Below, one piece after another: positions 54,545-63,628 of a stretch of 64,000 nucleotides of DNA. The DNA comes from Pyrinomonadaceae bacterium (GTDB lineage Bacteria; Acidobacteriota; Blastocatellia; Pyrinomonadales; Pyrinomonadaceae): positions 186,001 to 250,000 of the forward strand of contig JACMJZ010000031.1 in assembly GCA_014380365.1 (NCBI GenBank). Direction: 5' to 3'. A program made the translations under genes and the position numbers. Under the pieces are notes generated by a model that saw only the letters and a program-made list of their open reading frames with translations, was not told the DNA's origin and made no database searches. Each line of letters begins with the position of its first letter. Positions within the stretch are counted from its first letter, which is position 1.

Positions 54545-55144
54545 TCATTTGATTTCGTCGAGGCGGGCTTTTGCCTCAATGATGTGACCGCGTAGTTTCT
54601 CCAGATCATCAAGCGTCAAGAGCGCAGTGACGCGATCACAAATGCCACTCGACAGTGAGGCCGCTGTGCCACTGCGCGTCTGCCGGAAAACGTTGATTTC
54701 CAGGTCACCCAACGTCCGGTAGCGTGCTTCAAAACCTGCGAGCTTGGTGATGGTTTCGTTTACTCTAGCTACTGACTCCATCCCTTTCAGCAGTCGATCA
54801 ATCTCCTGGTAGTCGATGAACGATCGATTCTCGCGCGGTTTCTCGCCTAACTCCCACAACGCGATCACCAGCCCGATCGCCCGCGTCGAGTCGGTAGAGT
54901 CTTTCATTTCGATTGCGTCCAGACGGAGCTCGATGCCGCGTACGGTCATGGTGGCGAAATGGCTGAAGCCTTTGGTTATTACTCTTTCATATCTCGACTC
55001 AATGGCTTCCAACCTGGTGCGCGGCTCCAACGGCTCGCAGGCGAGCGGGCGACGAAACTCCGGGCCCGACCTTTGCGCCAACACCGGACCACAGAAAACC
55101 ATCAACAGCATTACTGCAAAAAGCGCGAGGCGCACCGGGTTCAT
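54545..55144 (-). CDS. Secreted helical protein of unknown function
   Basis: The protein has 199 residues and a signal peptide (MNPVRLALFAVMLLMVFCGP, cut near VLAQ). AAGGAG sits 7 nt before the ATG. The mature part is mostly helical, with RTRLEAIESRYERVITKGFS and the last helix DDLEKLRGHIIEAKARLDEI. It contains two cysteines that could pair. I recognise no family. It is divergent from the SGNH hydrolase gene. Confidence 0.7.
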   Translation of the reverse strand: MNPVRLALFAVMLLMVFCGPVLAQRSGPEFRRPLACEPLEPRTRLEAIESRYERVITKGFSHFATMTVRGIELRLDAIEMKDSTDSTRAIGLVIALWELGEKPRENRSFIDYQEIDRLLKGMESVARVNETITKLAGFEARYRTLGDLEINVFRQTRSGTAASLSSGICDRVTALLTLDDLEKLRGHIIEAKARLDEIK

Positions 55145-55319
55145 AGCTCAACTCCTTCTTCTCTCGTGTTTGGAAACCTTTCGCCTTTAGTTAAACTCAC
55201 GGCGGCCAATACAGTTGCGTTAAGTCGTTCGGTATTACAAGACGTATCGACGACTATTGGCAAGGAACTCTGGGACTCGTAAGGTTGAATCACCGGGCAC
55301 GGGGGTGGAAGTTTACAAG

Positions 55320-56093
55320 ATGTGGAACGCTCGAACTGCGATATTTGCGGGAATGATAGGGAGCATTTTATCCCTACTAATATCGCTGGCCGGCTGCAGC
55401 AAGTCCCACGAAACTGTGAGAAAGACAGACCCCCCACAGCAGAGCGCACCGATGCTTCCTGATTCATCCAGTTCTCCGATTCCGATCATTGGGCCCATCA
55501 AGTATGTCGCGCTGGGAGACTCAACGGGCGCCGGCATCGGCGCGAGAGAAGGTGGTTACGTCGCGCGTTTGTTCAAACGGATCCTGGCGGTGAGGCCGGG
55601 TTCGGATCTAACCAACTTGTGCGTTAGCGGGGCAACGACGTCCGACGTGTTACGAAATCAGTTGCAACGCGGTCTCCGGGAGAATCCCAACCTTGTAACG
55701 CTGGGCATCGGAATCAACGACATTGGACATGGGCTCAGCGTCGAGCAGTTCTCCAAAAACTATGAAGAGATTCTGAGCACGCTCAAGAACAGCACTAAAG
55801 CCACAATAGTTGTCACCAACATTCCTGATATTTCCAGCGCGCCGCGAATTCCTGAGATTGTTCGCCCGGAATATCAACGGCTAATCGTTGAGTTTAATGG
55901 GGAGATCGAAGAGATTGCGGCGCGTCATGGTGTGATTGTGTTTGACGTCTACACGATCACGCGTGCGGAGCTTCCCGCCCACCCTGAATTTTTCTCCGCC
56001 GATGGCTTTCATCCCTCGGACGGAGGATATGAGCTATGGGCTGAAAAGATGTGGCCGACCGTGGCCAGGACGATCGGCGAGGAAGGGCGGTGA
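55320..56093 (+). CDS. Lipoprotein SGNH/GDSL hydrolase
   Basis: The protein has 257 residues from the ATG at 55320; the TTG at 55257 is possible but less likely. The lipobox LAGC follows a hydrophobic stretch (GMIGSILSLLISLAGC), so it is a membrane-bound lipoprotein. Block I is YVALGDSTGAGIG with the nucleophile Ser, block II CVSGATTSDVL with the Gly, block III LGIGINDIG with Asn, and block V FHPSDGGY with the His and Asp. All four catalytic blocks are intact. It is an esterase of lipids, acetylated glycans or peptidoglycan. Confidence 0.9.
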   Translation: MWNARTAIFAGMIGSILSLLISLAGCSKSHETVRKTDPPQQSAPMLPDSSSSPIPIIGPIKYVALGDSTGAGIGAREGGYVARLFKRILAVRPGSDLTNLCVSGATTSDVLRNQLQRGLRENPNLVTLGIGINDIGHGLSVEQFSKNYEEILSTLKNSTKATIVVTNIPDISSAPRIPEIVRPEYQRLIVEFNGEIEEIAARHGVIVFDVYTITRAELPAHPEFFSADGFHPSDGGYELWAEKMWPTVARTIGEEGR

Positions 56094-56242
56094 GGCCGCA
56101 ACGACCAGGGCGAATGAGGGATGCTTTGCATGGAACGAGGCGAGCCGTGCGGTCGTAAAGCAGTTGGTGCTAGAATGAGGTCACCCCAGAAACGCAAACA
56201 ATCACGTAAATCGTGGTAGATGGGTTTGGAGGTTTAATATTC

Positions 56243-56524
56243 ATGGAAGAAACAACGGGATCCGATCGAGGCGTAGTCAATGAGCTTTGTGACGCTTTGC
56301 GCTACCTTGGAGACGCGTCGTACGCGATTTTGCCGAAGGATGTGGCGCATAATCTTGGCGATTTGAAGAAATCGTTTTTGAGCACTATCCGGACGCTGAT
56401 CGACAAAGACATTGAATGGGTTGATGCACGCGTGGCCGGCGGCGACCGGGTACGCGAAGAATGGCAGCAGAAGTGTCGTAACAAGGCAGAAGCTTCGGGG
56501 CCAGAACCGGTCGGTGATATGTAA
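56243..56524 (+). CDS. Small conserved-looking protein upstream of ispH
   Basis: The protein has 93 residues from the ATG at 56243, with GGAGG (56228-56232) 10 nt upstream; the GTG at 56213 has no site. It is helical and soluble, with ALRYLGDASYAILPKDVAHN and FLSTIRTLIDKDIEWVDAR. It lacks known motifs. The stop is 30 nt before the ispH start, so it is likely cotranscribed. The function is unknown. Confidence 0.7.
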   Translation: MEETTGSDRGVVNELCDALRYLGDASYAILPKDVAHNLGDLKKSFLSTIRTLIDKDIEWVDARVAGGDRVREEWQQKCRNKAEASGPEPVGDM

Positions 56525-56553
56525 CGCAAGCCAGGATTGCGTATAGAAAAACG

Positions 56554-57411
56554 ATGGAAGTCCTCTTAGCAGACGAATACGGATTTTGTTTTGGTGTCGA
56601 GCGAGCTGTCGAAATGGTGGAAGATGCGCTTGACGAGGGCGCCCGCCCGATTCGATCCGTCGGGCCGTTGATTCACAATGCTCAGGAGATGGAACGACTC
56701 GGCGCGCTGGGCGTATCGACAATCGATATCCCGGAAGAAGCCGACGCCGACACCATTGCGGTAATTCGCGCCCACGGCGTTACGCCCCAGGTCCAACGCG
56801 ATCTCGAAAACCGTGCCGCCAAGGTTATTGACGCGACGTGCCCTTTCGTCACCAGAGTGCAACACCTGGCCGAGCGTGCCGCAAAAGACGGACGGGATGT
56901 CGTAGTCGCAGGGAATCCGGATCATCCTGAGATGATCGGTGTGGTGGGTTACGCGCCTGACAATACTTACGTCGTGCGCGACGCGAGCGAAGTTGCTTCA
57001 CTTCCGCAACTGCGTTCACCGCTGGTAGTTTCGCAAACGACGATTAAGTTGAAGACGTTTCTCGAAGTTGCTGAGGCGGTACGCGCGAAGGCAGATGCTG
57101 AGCCGCAAGTGGTGAATACTATTTGTTCGGCCACGCGCGACAGGCAGGATGCAGCGCGAGCCCTGGCGGGACAAGTGGATGTCTTTTATGTGATTGGGGG
57201 ACGCCACTCTTCAAACAGCGTCAAGTTGCTAGCGGTTTGTCAGGAGCAATGTGAAGACAGTTTTCTGATTGAAACTCCCGCGGAGATTAATCCCGCCCAC
57301 CTTGAAAACGTGAAGCGCGTAGGCGTCACTGCCGGAGCCTCCACTCCAAATTGGCTTATTGATCAGGTGGTCTTGCGTTTACATCAGCTTGGTGAGAAAG
57401 CCGCCGCCTAA
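56554..57411 (+). CDS. ispH: 4-hydroxy-3-methylbut-2-enyl diphosphate reductase
   Basis: The protein has 285 residues and makes IPP and DMAPP in the last step of the MEP pathway. The three Fe-S cysteines are visible in YGFCFGVERAVEM, DATCPFVTRVQ and NTICSATRDRQDAA. HNAQEMERLGALGV, AHGVTPQVQ, GNPDHPEMIGVVG and the C-terminal VGVTAGASTPNWLI are intact. It provides precursors for the polyprenyl carrier used in the sugar locus. Confidence 0.96.
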   Translation: MEVLLADEYGFCFGVERAVEMVEDALDEGARPIRSVGPLIHNAQEMERLGALGVSTIDIPEEADADTIAVIRAHGVTPQVQRDLENRAAKVIDATCPFVTRVQHLAERAAKDGRDVVVAGNPDHPEMIGVVGYAPDNTYVVRDASEVASLPQLRSPLVVSQTTIKLKTFLEVAEAVRAKADAEPQVVNTICSATRDRQDAARALAGQVDVFYVIGGRHSSNSVKLLAVCQEQCEDSFLIETPAEINPAHLENVKRVGVTAGASTPNWLIDQVVLRLHQLGEKAAA

Positions 57412-57537
57412 TCCACAGATTACGCAGATTTCACAGATTCAAATCCCACATAAAACTCAGGCGTGAATGTCGTCGCGAAGACAACGTTCACGCCTTTTTG
57501 TTTTAGATCTGTGTAATCGGGAAATCTGCGGATGCCT
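57412..57537. repeat. Inverted repeat of the ACAGATTACGCAGATT type
   Basis: The left ATCCACAGATTACGCAGATT and the right half (AGATCTGTGTAATC then AAATCTGCGGAT) are imperfect complements about 75 nt apart. Between them GGCGTGAA...TTCACGCC forms an inner hairpin followed by TTTTTG, which could end the ispH transcript. Confidence 0.6.
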
Positions 57538-57548
57538 TGGTGTGAGCC

Positions 57549-58175
57549 TTACAGATCATCCTGGTTCATGTTGATCTGGTTCAGTGCGTTGACAATTTGC
57601 CGGGCCTCTTCCGAACCGTAATCCACCGCTTGCCGCCGCAGCGCGTCGCGGGCAATCTCCGAATCAACTGGATCACTCAGTAACCCAATCAGAACCTGAG
57701 TGGGAAACTGCGCGAGGGCTTCGCTGGAAAGTGCCCTGACCACGACATCCTGAGATCGAGCCAGTTCGCAGATTTCGCTCGGTGCAAACTGAGTCAGCGC
57801 GTCGGCAAGCGCATCGATGCGCTTGTAGTCTCTTTGCTTGTCAGCCCTGCGCACCAGTTGCGCAAAAACGTCGGCCGATCGGCTTTTCTCTTGTAAGACC
57901 GCGGCGCAGGTGTCTGCAATACGACGAAGCTCTACGCCTTTGTCCGCGTCCAACAATGGATTTGCGTCTAATGCACGCTCGTCGAGTGCGGTTAAGAGGC
58001 GGCTCAATTCGTTGTCGGCGCGCGCGTCATAAGGCGTATTGGAATTGGCGCGCGGCGTCGCGGGCGTGATCCCAGGCGACTGCAAGGCGCGTTCGACGAG
58101 TCCGCGAGTGGTTGGCCGAAGTTCCGACCATACACTGGCGAGCCTTCCTCCAAAATCTTCAATCATTAATGACAA
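57549..58175 (-). CDS. Helical-repeat protein of unknown function
   Basis: The TTG at 58175 (AGGAG upstream) or the ATG at 58166 gives 205-208 residues. All-helical sequence such as RRIADTCAAVLQEKSRSADV and LSDPVDSEIARDALRRQAVD suggests HEAT-like repeats. There is no signal peptide and no catalytic motif. It is similar in style, not clearly in sequence, to the 399-residue protein at 42346. The function is unknown. Confidence 0.65.
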   Translation of the reverse strand: MSLMIEDFGGRLASVWSELRPTTRGLVERALQSPGITPATPRANSNTPYDARADNELSRLLTALDERALDANPLLDADKGVELRRIADTCAAVLQEKSRSADVFAQLVRRADKQRDYKRIDALADALTQFAPSEICELARSQDVVVRALSSEALAQFPTQVLIGLLSDPVDSEIARDALRRQAVDYGSEEARQIVNALNQINMNQDDL

Positions 58176-58322
58176 CGCACTAAGTCTCCTGCGATTATCT
58201 AAAATTCCTGGAAAACAAAATCGGCGTACTATACGCGATGACTCTCAGAATTGCGAGAACCATGCAAACCCGGCTGAGTATAACGTAGTAGTTGGCTGAT
58301 GCGTGAGGAAGGCTTAAGCGGG

Positions 58323-58556
58323 TCAGACCGAGTCGGTAACCAAATTGTGATCCTTGATCTCGGCAATGGTCGGAAACGGTATCTTGACGATTTCCCCACC
58401 CGCACACTCTATTTTTACGCTGGGCGTGGTCAGGGCCTGCGTCGTTTTCATGCTCTTCACGATACCCCGGACCCGCTGACCATCTACCGTGACGACCTCG
58501 ATGTTGTCTTTGCCGTAAAGCGGTTGCAGGGCCGCCAGGGCTTTAGTTACTTCCAC
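58323..58556 (-). CDS. Small beta-rich protein of unknown function
   Basis: The GTG at 58556 (GAGGA at 9-12 nt) gives 77 residues: one N-terminal helix (VTKALAALQPLYG) and then strands NIEVVTVDGQRVRGIVKSM and VKIECAGGEIVKIPFPTIAEI. The pattern resembles a small SH3- or Sm-like barrel, which may bind RNA or protein. Its frame and codons fit coding sequence. I know no family. Confidence 0.6.
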   Translation of the reverse strand: MEVTKALAALQPLYGKDNIEVVTVDGQRVRGIVKSMKTTQALTTPSVKIECAGGEIVKIPFPTIAEIKDHNLVTDSV

Positions 58557-58910
58557 GTTTAGAGTTCCTCATGTTCAAATGCCCTCAGGCAGATGAACCT
58601 TTCCTTAAGCTTTCACAAAGATAGTGCACCGTTAGTGGCGGTATGTCTAATCGTAGCCCGCGCGTCTTGCGCGTGAGCCAGGGGCGATACGCCCTTGCCA
58701 CGCAGGTTTGCGAAGCATTCCCCGTGCCAACGCGCGACGGTGCTTCACTGTTCCACAAATCAGTCTAAGACCGACCACAGACGGACGATGCCGCGACGAA
58801 GGGCGACCATCGATGCAACCGGATAGCGCCATCTGGCGTATAGACAACTGCTATTATTCTCTGATAGAAGCGACCGAAAGCTCTGAAAAAGAGCAAACCA
58901 GGAAGGACCT
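58557..58910. other. Repeat-rich spacer upstream of the zinc-ribbon/PDZ gene
   Basis: The part from about 58650 to 58740 is GC-rich with short hairpins (CGCGCG-TCTTG-CGCGTG). A line with GACCGAC..AGACGGACGA at about 58766 recalls the 59877-59940 repeat. No gene is supported. Confidence 0.4.
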
Positions 58911-59873
58911 ATGAACCCCGAAACGGATCCATCGGTAACGAATTGTGGAAACTGCCACTCACCGATGCCAAGAGAACTGCGATTCTGCCGCAACTGCGGC
59001 TTCCGGCTTGGCGAAGGTTTGGCTGAGTATACCGAGACAGTTCGCTTTCAGGACGTTCCTGCGGGGGCACGCGGCAAGAATAGTTCAGCAGGTTTCGCTG
59101 GTGGACCAATGGCGGTATCCCACGGAGGTCCGATCAAGAAACGCCGCGGGCGACTCAGTGGAATGTCCTGGTTGTTTATTGGTCTGCTGGTTTTCTTTGT
59201 GGCAGCCGCGGCTTTCACCGCTATCGTCAGGCCTTCTCGCAGCCCCGCCGTCAATGTGGAGTTTGGAGGGCGCTCAACGTCGCCGGTGTCGTTCGTTGGT
59301 GTTGACAACTTTGACACGACCGATGGCGGCGTCACTTTTGACAACGTCGAACCACCGGGCTCACCGGCGGACAAGGCCGGGCTCGTTGGGGGCGACATCA
59401 TTACATCTTTTGACGGAAGAGTCGTGACGACTGATGACGAGATGACGGATCTTCTGGCCCGAACTCCGATCGGCAAGACTGTTGACGTGGTCTTCATCCG
59501 CGATGGCGCCGCTCAAACCGTAAAGCTTACGACGATCTCCAGAGCGGAAGGTGAGCGGCTCGAGGAAGTGTTTGATAACCGTCCTGCTGGCAGAGCCCAG
59601 TTTGGTTACGAAGACGGCGAAGATGAGCGCGTGCCCGTGCCCAACACCAAAATGTTTGGAGTACGACTAGGCGAAATCCTGGCAAACCGTCCTGCGGATA
59701 TAGCCGGTGTGAAAGAAGGCGACATCGTTATTGAGTTTGACGGGATTCCGATTCGAACGACTGGTGAATTCTTGTCGCGAGTTAGACGCGCGGAGCCATA
59801 CAGCACAATCAAATTGGTCGTTATCCGTGGGCTGGAGACACTCGAGATTCCGGTGAAGATGGGTAAGGCATGA
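58911..59873 (+). CDS. Zinc-ribbon, membrane-anchored protein with two PDZ domains
   Basis: The protein has 320 residues; AGGAAGGACCT precedes the ATG. Residues about 12-30 form a zinc ribbon (CGNCHSPM and CRNCGFRL). After a basic linker there is one membrane helix at about 85-105 (WLFIGLLVFFVAAAAF). Outside are two PDZ domains: at about 125-205 (PGSPADKAGLVGGDIITSFD) and at about 240-318 (RPADIAGVKEGDIVIEFDG). No protease domain is present, so it is not a DegP or RseP. It may recruit partner proteins at the membrane. Confidence 0.85.
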   Translation: MNPETDPSVTNCGNCHSPMPRELRFCRNCGFRLGEGLAEYTETVRFQDVPAGARGKNSSAGFAGGPMAVSHGGPIKKRRGRLSGMSWLFIGLLVFFVAAAAFTAIVRPSRSPAVNVEFGGRSTSPVSFVGVDNFDTTDGGVTFDNVEPPGSPADKAGLVGGDIITSFDGRVVTTDDEMTDLLARTPIGKTVDVVFIRDGAAQTVKLTTISRAEGERLEEVFDNRPAGRAQFGYEDGEDERVPVPNTKMFGVRLGEILANRPADIAGVKEGDIVIEFDGIPIRTTGEFLSRVRRAEPYSTIKLVVIRGLETLEIPVKMGKA

Positions 59874-59876
59874 TAT

Positions 59877-59940
59877 GACCGAAGACGGACGACCGCGGAC
59901 GGCAACTTTAGGCCGGTCATCGGTCCTCCGTCGGCGGTCG
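59877..59940. repeat. Inverted repeat GACCGAAGACGGACGACCG ... CGGTCGGC type
   Basis: GACCGAAGACGGACGACCGC (left) and the complement of GGTCATCGGTCCTCCGTCGG plus CGGTC (right) pair with a few mismatches around TTTA. It fills the convergent spacer after the PDZ gene, 3 nt behind its stop, and could act as a terminator. Confidence 0.7.
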
Positions 59941-59942
59941 CT

Positions 59943-60272
59943 TTATTTCTTTACGTAGTCTCGCAGACGGGCTTCCATTTCGCGACGCATGTCTTCCCGC
60001 TGTTCTTCCGTTTCGTCATGTTCGAAGGTCTCAAAAAGCGCAAAAGGACTCTCGGCCAGCTGTCGCAATTCCCAGGCCTCCCGCTGACTGTGCGACGTGC
60101 GGGAAAACCACAAGCCGTCGAAGGATGCTTCTTCCACCTCCGCTGTGGCCATTGACACCTTTTCCTGTTCCAGTTCAGCGCTGGTTTCCGGACGCAGCAG
60201 GACACGCCGCAATTGCCAGCCATGTTTCTGGTAGGTTTCTACAATTTCTCGGATGAGATCGCTCGGTTTCAC
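59943..60272 (-). CDS. Small soluble protein of unknown function
   Basis: A GTG start at 60272 gives 109 residues: an N-terminal helix (PSDLIREIVETYQKHGWQLR), then RVLLRPET and SFDGLWFSRTSHSQREAWEL, and an acidic/basic helical end (EEQREDMRREMEARLRDYVK). The order suggests a small alpha/beta protein. It shows coding-like composition, but I recognise no family. Confidence 0.6.
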   Translation of the reverse strand: MKPSDLIREIVETYQKHGWQLRRVLLRPETSAELEQEKVSMATAEVEEASFDGLWFSRTSHSQREAWELRQLAESPFALFETFEHDETEEQREDMRREMEARLRDYVKK

Positions 60273-60356
60273 TTATTGTTATCCCAGGAGTCAGTAGCCG
60301 AAAGTATACCGCGTCGTTGGGGCAGGTGCGCAGACTTGCTGAATCAGCCGTGTATT

Positions 60357-60455
60357 CCGTTGCGTTTCTTTGCGCTTCTTCGCGTGCCTTGCGGGAAACG
60401 AAACCTTGGAAACCGCAAAGCTCGTAAAAGGAGTGGCAAAGAGCCGCAAAGAACT
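60357..60455. repeat. Imperfect inverted repeat of the CGCAAAG type
   Basis: The left half holds GCGTTTCTTTGCGCTTCTTC units and the right half AACCGCAAAGC, GGCAAAGAGCCGCAAAGAAC. It is the second copy of the 5629-5726 type, in the spacer upstream of the VanY-like gene. Confidence 0.6.
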
Positions 60456-60514
60456 GCACAAGTGCCCTCGGCGATGCTTGTTGACCACGACAAGTCGCGC
60501 CACTATGATCACTT

Positions 60515-60547
60515 CAGTCCGACAAATTTTCAGTTTGTCGATTACTG
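60515..60547. repeat. Small hairpin CAGT..CGACAAA ... TTTGTCG..ACTG
   Basis: CGACAAA (60520-60526) and TTTGTCG (60534-60540) form an inner stem, and CAGT/ACTG an outer one. It is related to the palindrome at 5579-5598 and lies directly before the ribosome site of the VanY-like gene. Confidence 0.6.
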
Positions 60548-60556
60548 AAGGAAGTT

Positions 60557-61546
60557 GTGGTGGCCCCAATCGAGCGACAAACCGAAGTGTGGCGGACCAA
60601 GCCGTCGCCGTTGACAGGTTTAATATCGATTTTTCTGCTCGGCTTTTCGGTGACGGCGGCGCAAAGCAAATTGGAAACGCAGCGAATAGTTCCAGGGACA
60701 AATTCCGGGATGATGACCAAGCTTAATGAACCTCATGTCAGTGACCCGCCCGCTTCGTTTTATGAAGCGCTGCGCAAAGCGCTCAAGAAACGAAAAACAA
60801 ACATCGACAATATTTGTCCGCAATCAGATGGAGTGGCGCGGCGCATCCTCGAAGAATACGGCGCGATATTTATCGCCACCAGGAAAGTAAAGACACCGCC
60901 AGTTTGTGTTTTCACGAGTGAAGCTCAGGTTACAAAGTTTCAGGACGAAGCCGATTACGTCACGGAATTCGTGTCCTACGCCGACATCGAACTCCAGCCG
61001 GAAGCGATGAAGGCGTTGCTCAAGGCCCGTGAGGAAGCGCAAAAGGAAGGTTTGGATGTCACTCCCCGCGACGGCGCTGAGGCCGCTCGCCGATCTTTTG
61101 AAGACAGTATGCAGCTCTGGGACACCCGCTTCCTACCGGCCCTGGACTACTGGTTAGCGCAGGGAAGGCTAACACAGGAGCAGGTGACCCGCTTGAAGAG
61201 CTTGCCGTTGCGCCACCAGGTTGCCGAGGTGTTGGAACTGGAAAAGACCGGGATCTACTTCAGCAAAGACCTATCAAAGTCGATACTCTATTCCATAGCC
61301 GCACCTGGTGCGTCTCAGCACATTGCCATGCTTGCCTTTGACGTAAGTGAATTTGATAACCCACGCGTGCGCGAGATTCTTGCGAAGCACGGGTGGTTTC
61401 AAACAGTACTCAGCGACCTGCCCCATTTCACCTTTCTCGGCTTAAAAGAAAAAGACTTGCCTAAGAACGGGTTGAAGAGTGTCGAGGCCGACGGCCAAAC
61501 ATTCTGGATCCCCAACATCCCAACCGCAGCAGCGCAGTCCGAATAA
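60557..61546 (+). CDS. Secreted protein with VanY/M15-like metal site
   Basis: The GTG at 60557 (AAGGAAG upstream) gives 329 residues. Residues about 15-37 form a signal peptide or anchor (SPLTGLISIFLLGFSVTAAQ). The C-terminal part has SQHIAMLAFD, which matches SxHxxxxAxD of M15/VanY D,D-carboxypeptidases, followed by VREILAKHGWFQTV and the final DLPHFTF histidine. So the three zinc ligands H, D and H may all be present. A linker of unknown fold (about 60-200) precedes. It could cut peptidoglycan peptides, but the family match is by motif only. Confidence 0.65.
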   Translation: MVAPIERQTEVWRTKPSPLTGLISIFLLGFSVTAAQSKLETQRIVPGTNSGMMTKLNEPHVSDPPASFYEALRKALKKRKTNIDNICPQSDGVARRILEEYGAIFIATRKVKTPPVCVFTSEAQVTKFQDEADYVTEFVSYADIELQPEAMKALLKAREEAQKEGLDVTPRDGAEAARRSFEDSMQLWDTRFLPALDYWLAQGRLTQEQVTRLKSLPLRHQVAEVLELEKTGIYFSKDLSKSILYSIAAPGASQHIAMLAFDVSEFDNPRVREILAKHGWFQTVLSDLPHFTFLGLKEKDLPKNGLKSVEADGQTFWIPNIPTAAAQSE

Positions 61547-62019
61547 TTGGCGCGTTGCGCTGCAATTAAGCACCGCACGCCCGCCCTCGGCGTGGCTGCG
61601 GGTGTTTCGCTGTCTGTCCTCCTTCAAGAAGGACAATGCCGGCGTTTGTCAATTCTGCGGTCGGAAGATAACCTCGGGTGGGTTTGATCGGGTGCTATCG
61701 GGGATTGAACAAGACGAATCCCACAAGGGTTGACAAAGGTCAGTGCCCCCAGTCAAGCAGGTTTGCTGGGTTTGAGCAGTTTGAGAAAAGCGCTTTTTGA
61801 GTTTCGTGATTTTTCGAGTGATTTCGTGGATGATCTTCCGGGGATAAGACTAGATCCACGAATCACACGAAGCCGCATGAAAAAAGAATGTAGACTCAAT
61901 TAGCGGCACTGCGCGAGCAAGTCACGCGCTGACATCCAATCTACGTTCGGGTACATCGAACGACGACCCTTGAATCCGCTGCTGGGCCCGCAAAAGCCCA
62001 AGGGGCCCTAGACACTGTT
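61547..62019. other. Spacer before the M16 peptidase pair
   Basis: The spacer holds an inverted repeat at about 61797-61880 (GAGTGATTTCGTGGATGAT facing ATCCACGAATCACACGAA); a single-sided relative lies near 54482 (ATCCACGAAAGACACGAAA). The stretch 61547-61735 has an open frame containing CQFCGRK, but it is a shadow of the previous gene at its start and shows no ribosome site. No gene is supported. Confidence 0.4.
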
Positions 62020-62043
62020 ATGAGTTCATTTATGGAGTCTTCC

Positions 62044-63594
62044 TTGAAACGTTTTCTTCTGATTCTCTTACTACTCGGTTCCTTCCTTGCTCCCGCGGCA
62101 CAATTGGCAGGTGCGCCGCCCGCATCCTGGCAAAAGCCTCGCGGCACGCAAGCACCGCGCGTCCAGCAAAAACCCGCGACGCCGCAGACTCCACTCGCGC
62201 CGGAACTAAAGCTTGTCAACAAGGTATTGGCGAATGGCCTCGAGATCATCGTGCTGGAGGATCATTCCGTTCCTCTTGTCACCGTTGAGCTGGCAGTTCG
62301 TAATGGTTCGTACACGGAGCCGCCCGAGTTGAACGGACTGTCGCATCTTTACGAGCACATGTTCTTTAAAGCGAACCGCGCGGTCGTCAACTCTGAGGAA
62401 TATGTCAAAGACATCGATTCCCTCGGCATCGTCTCCAACGGCGAGACTAAGGAGGAGCTGGTCAACTACTACTTCACGACCACCACTCCCAACTTTCCTG
62501 TCGCCATGCGCTTCATGCGCGATGCTGCGCGTTACCCCGGCTTTGATGGAAGATGGTTCGAGCAGTTGCGCACCTCCGACCCCGAACGATTTCAGAGGGT
62601 GCGCGGTTTTGTCGAGCGCCAGTTTGAATCTGAGCGCGAAGCCGTGATTGCAGAGCTCGACCGGCATGAGTCGAACCCCTACGGTTTTCTTAGCCATGAG
62701 ATGACGAATCGCCTGTTTTACAAATATCCCACCCGAAAGAGCCCAGGAGGAACCAAAGCGACAGTGCGTACGGCGACGACGGAGATGATGCGACTCATCC
62801 AAAGCCGCTACTACGTGCCGAACAACTCGGCCATCGTTGTCACTGGCGATGTGACCCCCGCCGAAGCCTTCCGCGCTGTTGAGGAGTTGTTTGGCGACTG
62901 GGAACGCCGCGCGAAGGATCCGTTCGCGGAGTTTCCCTTAGTCGAGCATCCGCCCTTGCCAAGAAGCGAAGCGGCAATTATCAAACAGCCCGTGCAAAAT
63001 ATCGTGGTGAACATCGGTTGGCACGGCCCCTCTGTCGGCAAAGACGATGCCGCGACTTACGCGGCTGACGTCTTCTCGTTCATTCTGCGCCAACCCAATT
63101 CGCGCTTCCAACGCGCCCTCACTGATTCGGGACTCGTAACCGGTGCCGGCTTCGGTTACTACACCCAGCGCAACGTCGGTCCGATTAATCTTATCGCCCA
63201 GACCACTCCGGACAAGGCCCGTGCGGCGGTGCGCGCCATCTATGACGAGATTGCGCATTTCGACGACCCTGACTATTTCACGGATGAGGAGTTGGAAAGC
63301 GCTAAGGCGCTGTTGGAAGCCGACGACCTTTATTCGCGCGAAAAGCTCTCGGAGTATGCGCACACCTTAAGCTTCTGGTGGGCTTCGACGGGGTTGGAGT
63401 ATTTTCGCGGATACCTCGGGCGCTTGCGGGCCACCTCGAGGCCAGACATTAGTCGTTACATCAGGACCTATATTCAAAACAAGCCGCACGTTGGGCTGGC
63501 GTTGATGTCCGAGGAGTCGTTGAAACAGTCAGGGCTAACAACGGAAGATTTGATCGGGAACGGAACGCAGAACGCGCGTGCCGCTGTTCGGTGA
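62044..63594 (+). CDS. M16-family zinc metallopeptidase (active subunit)
   Basis: The TTG at 62044 has GGAG 6 nt upstream and gives a clean signal peptide (KRFLLILLLLGSFLAPAAQL); the ATG at 62020 is an alternative. The mature protein of about 490 residues has the inverted zinc motif HLYEH in GLSHLYEHMFFKA and the distal ligand in EREAVIAELDRHE. NNSAIVVTGDVTPAEAFRAV is the conserved second block. M16 peptidases of this kind work as pairs in the periplasm; the next gene is the likely partner. Confidence 0.92.
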   Translation: MKRFLLILLLLGSFLAPAAQLAGAPPASWQKPRGTQAPRVQQKPATPQTPLAPELKLVNKVLANGLEIIVLEDHSVPLVTVELAVRNGSYTEPPELNGLSHLYEHMFFKANRAVVNSEEYVKDIDSLGIVSNGETKEELVNYYFTTTTPNFPVAMRFMRDAARYPGFDGRWFEQLRTSDPERFQRVRGFVERQFESEREAVIAELDRHESNPYGFLSHEMTNRLFYKYPTRKSPGGTKATVRTATTEMMRLIQSRYYVPNNSAIVVTGDVTPAEAFRAVEELFGDWERRAKDPFAEFPLVEHPPLPRSEAAIIKQPVQNIVVNIGWHGPSVGKDDAATYAADVFSFILRQPNSRFQRALTDSGLVTGAGFGYYTQRNVGPINLIAQTTPDKARAAVRAIYDEIAHFDDPDYFTDEELESAKALLEADDLYSREKLSEYAHTLSFWWASTGLEYFRGYLGRLRATSRPDISRYIRTYIQNKPHVGLALMSEESLKQSGLTTEDLIGNGTQNARAAVR

Positions 63595-63628
63595 AGGACG
63601 GAAAGCTTTGAGCAGGAAAAACATTAAC

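Noticed and set aside
61479-61733. Small frame with CQFCGRK, a possible zinc-finger protein
   Set aside because: The start overlaps the VanY-like gene, there is no ribosome site and the sequence composition is unlike coding sequence.
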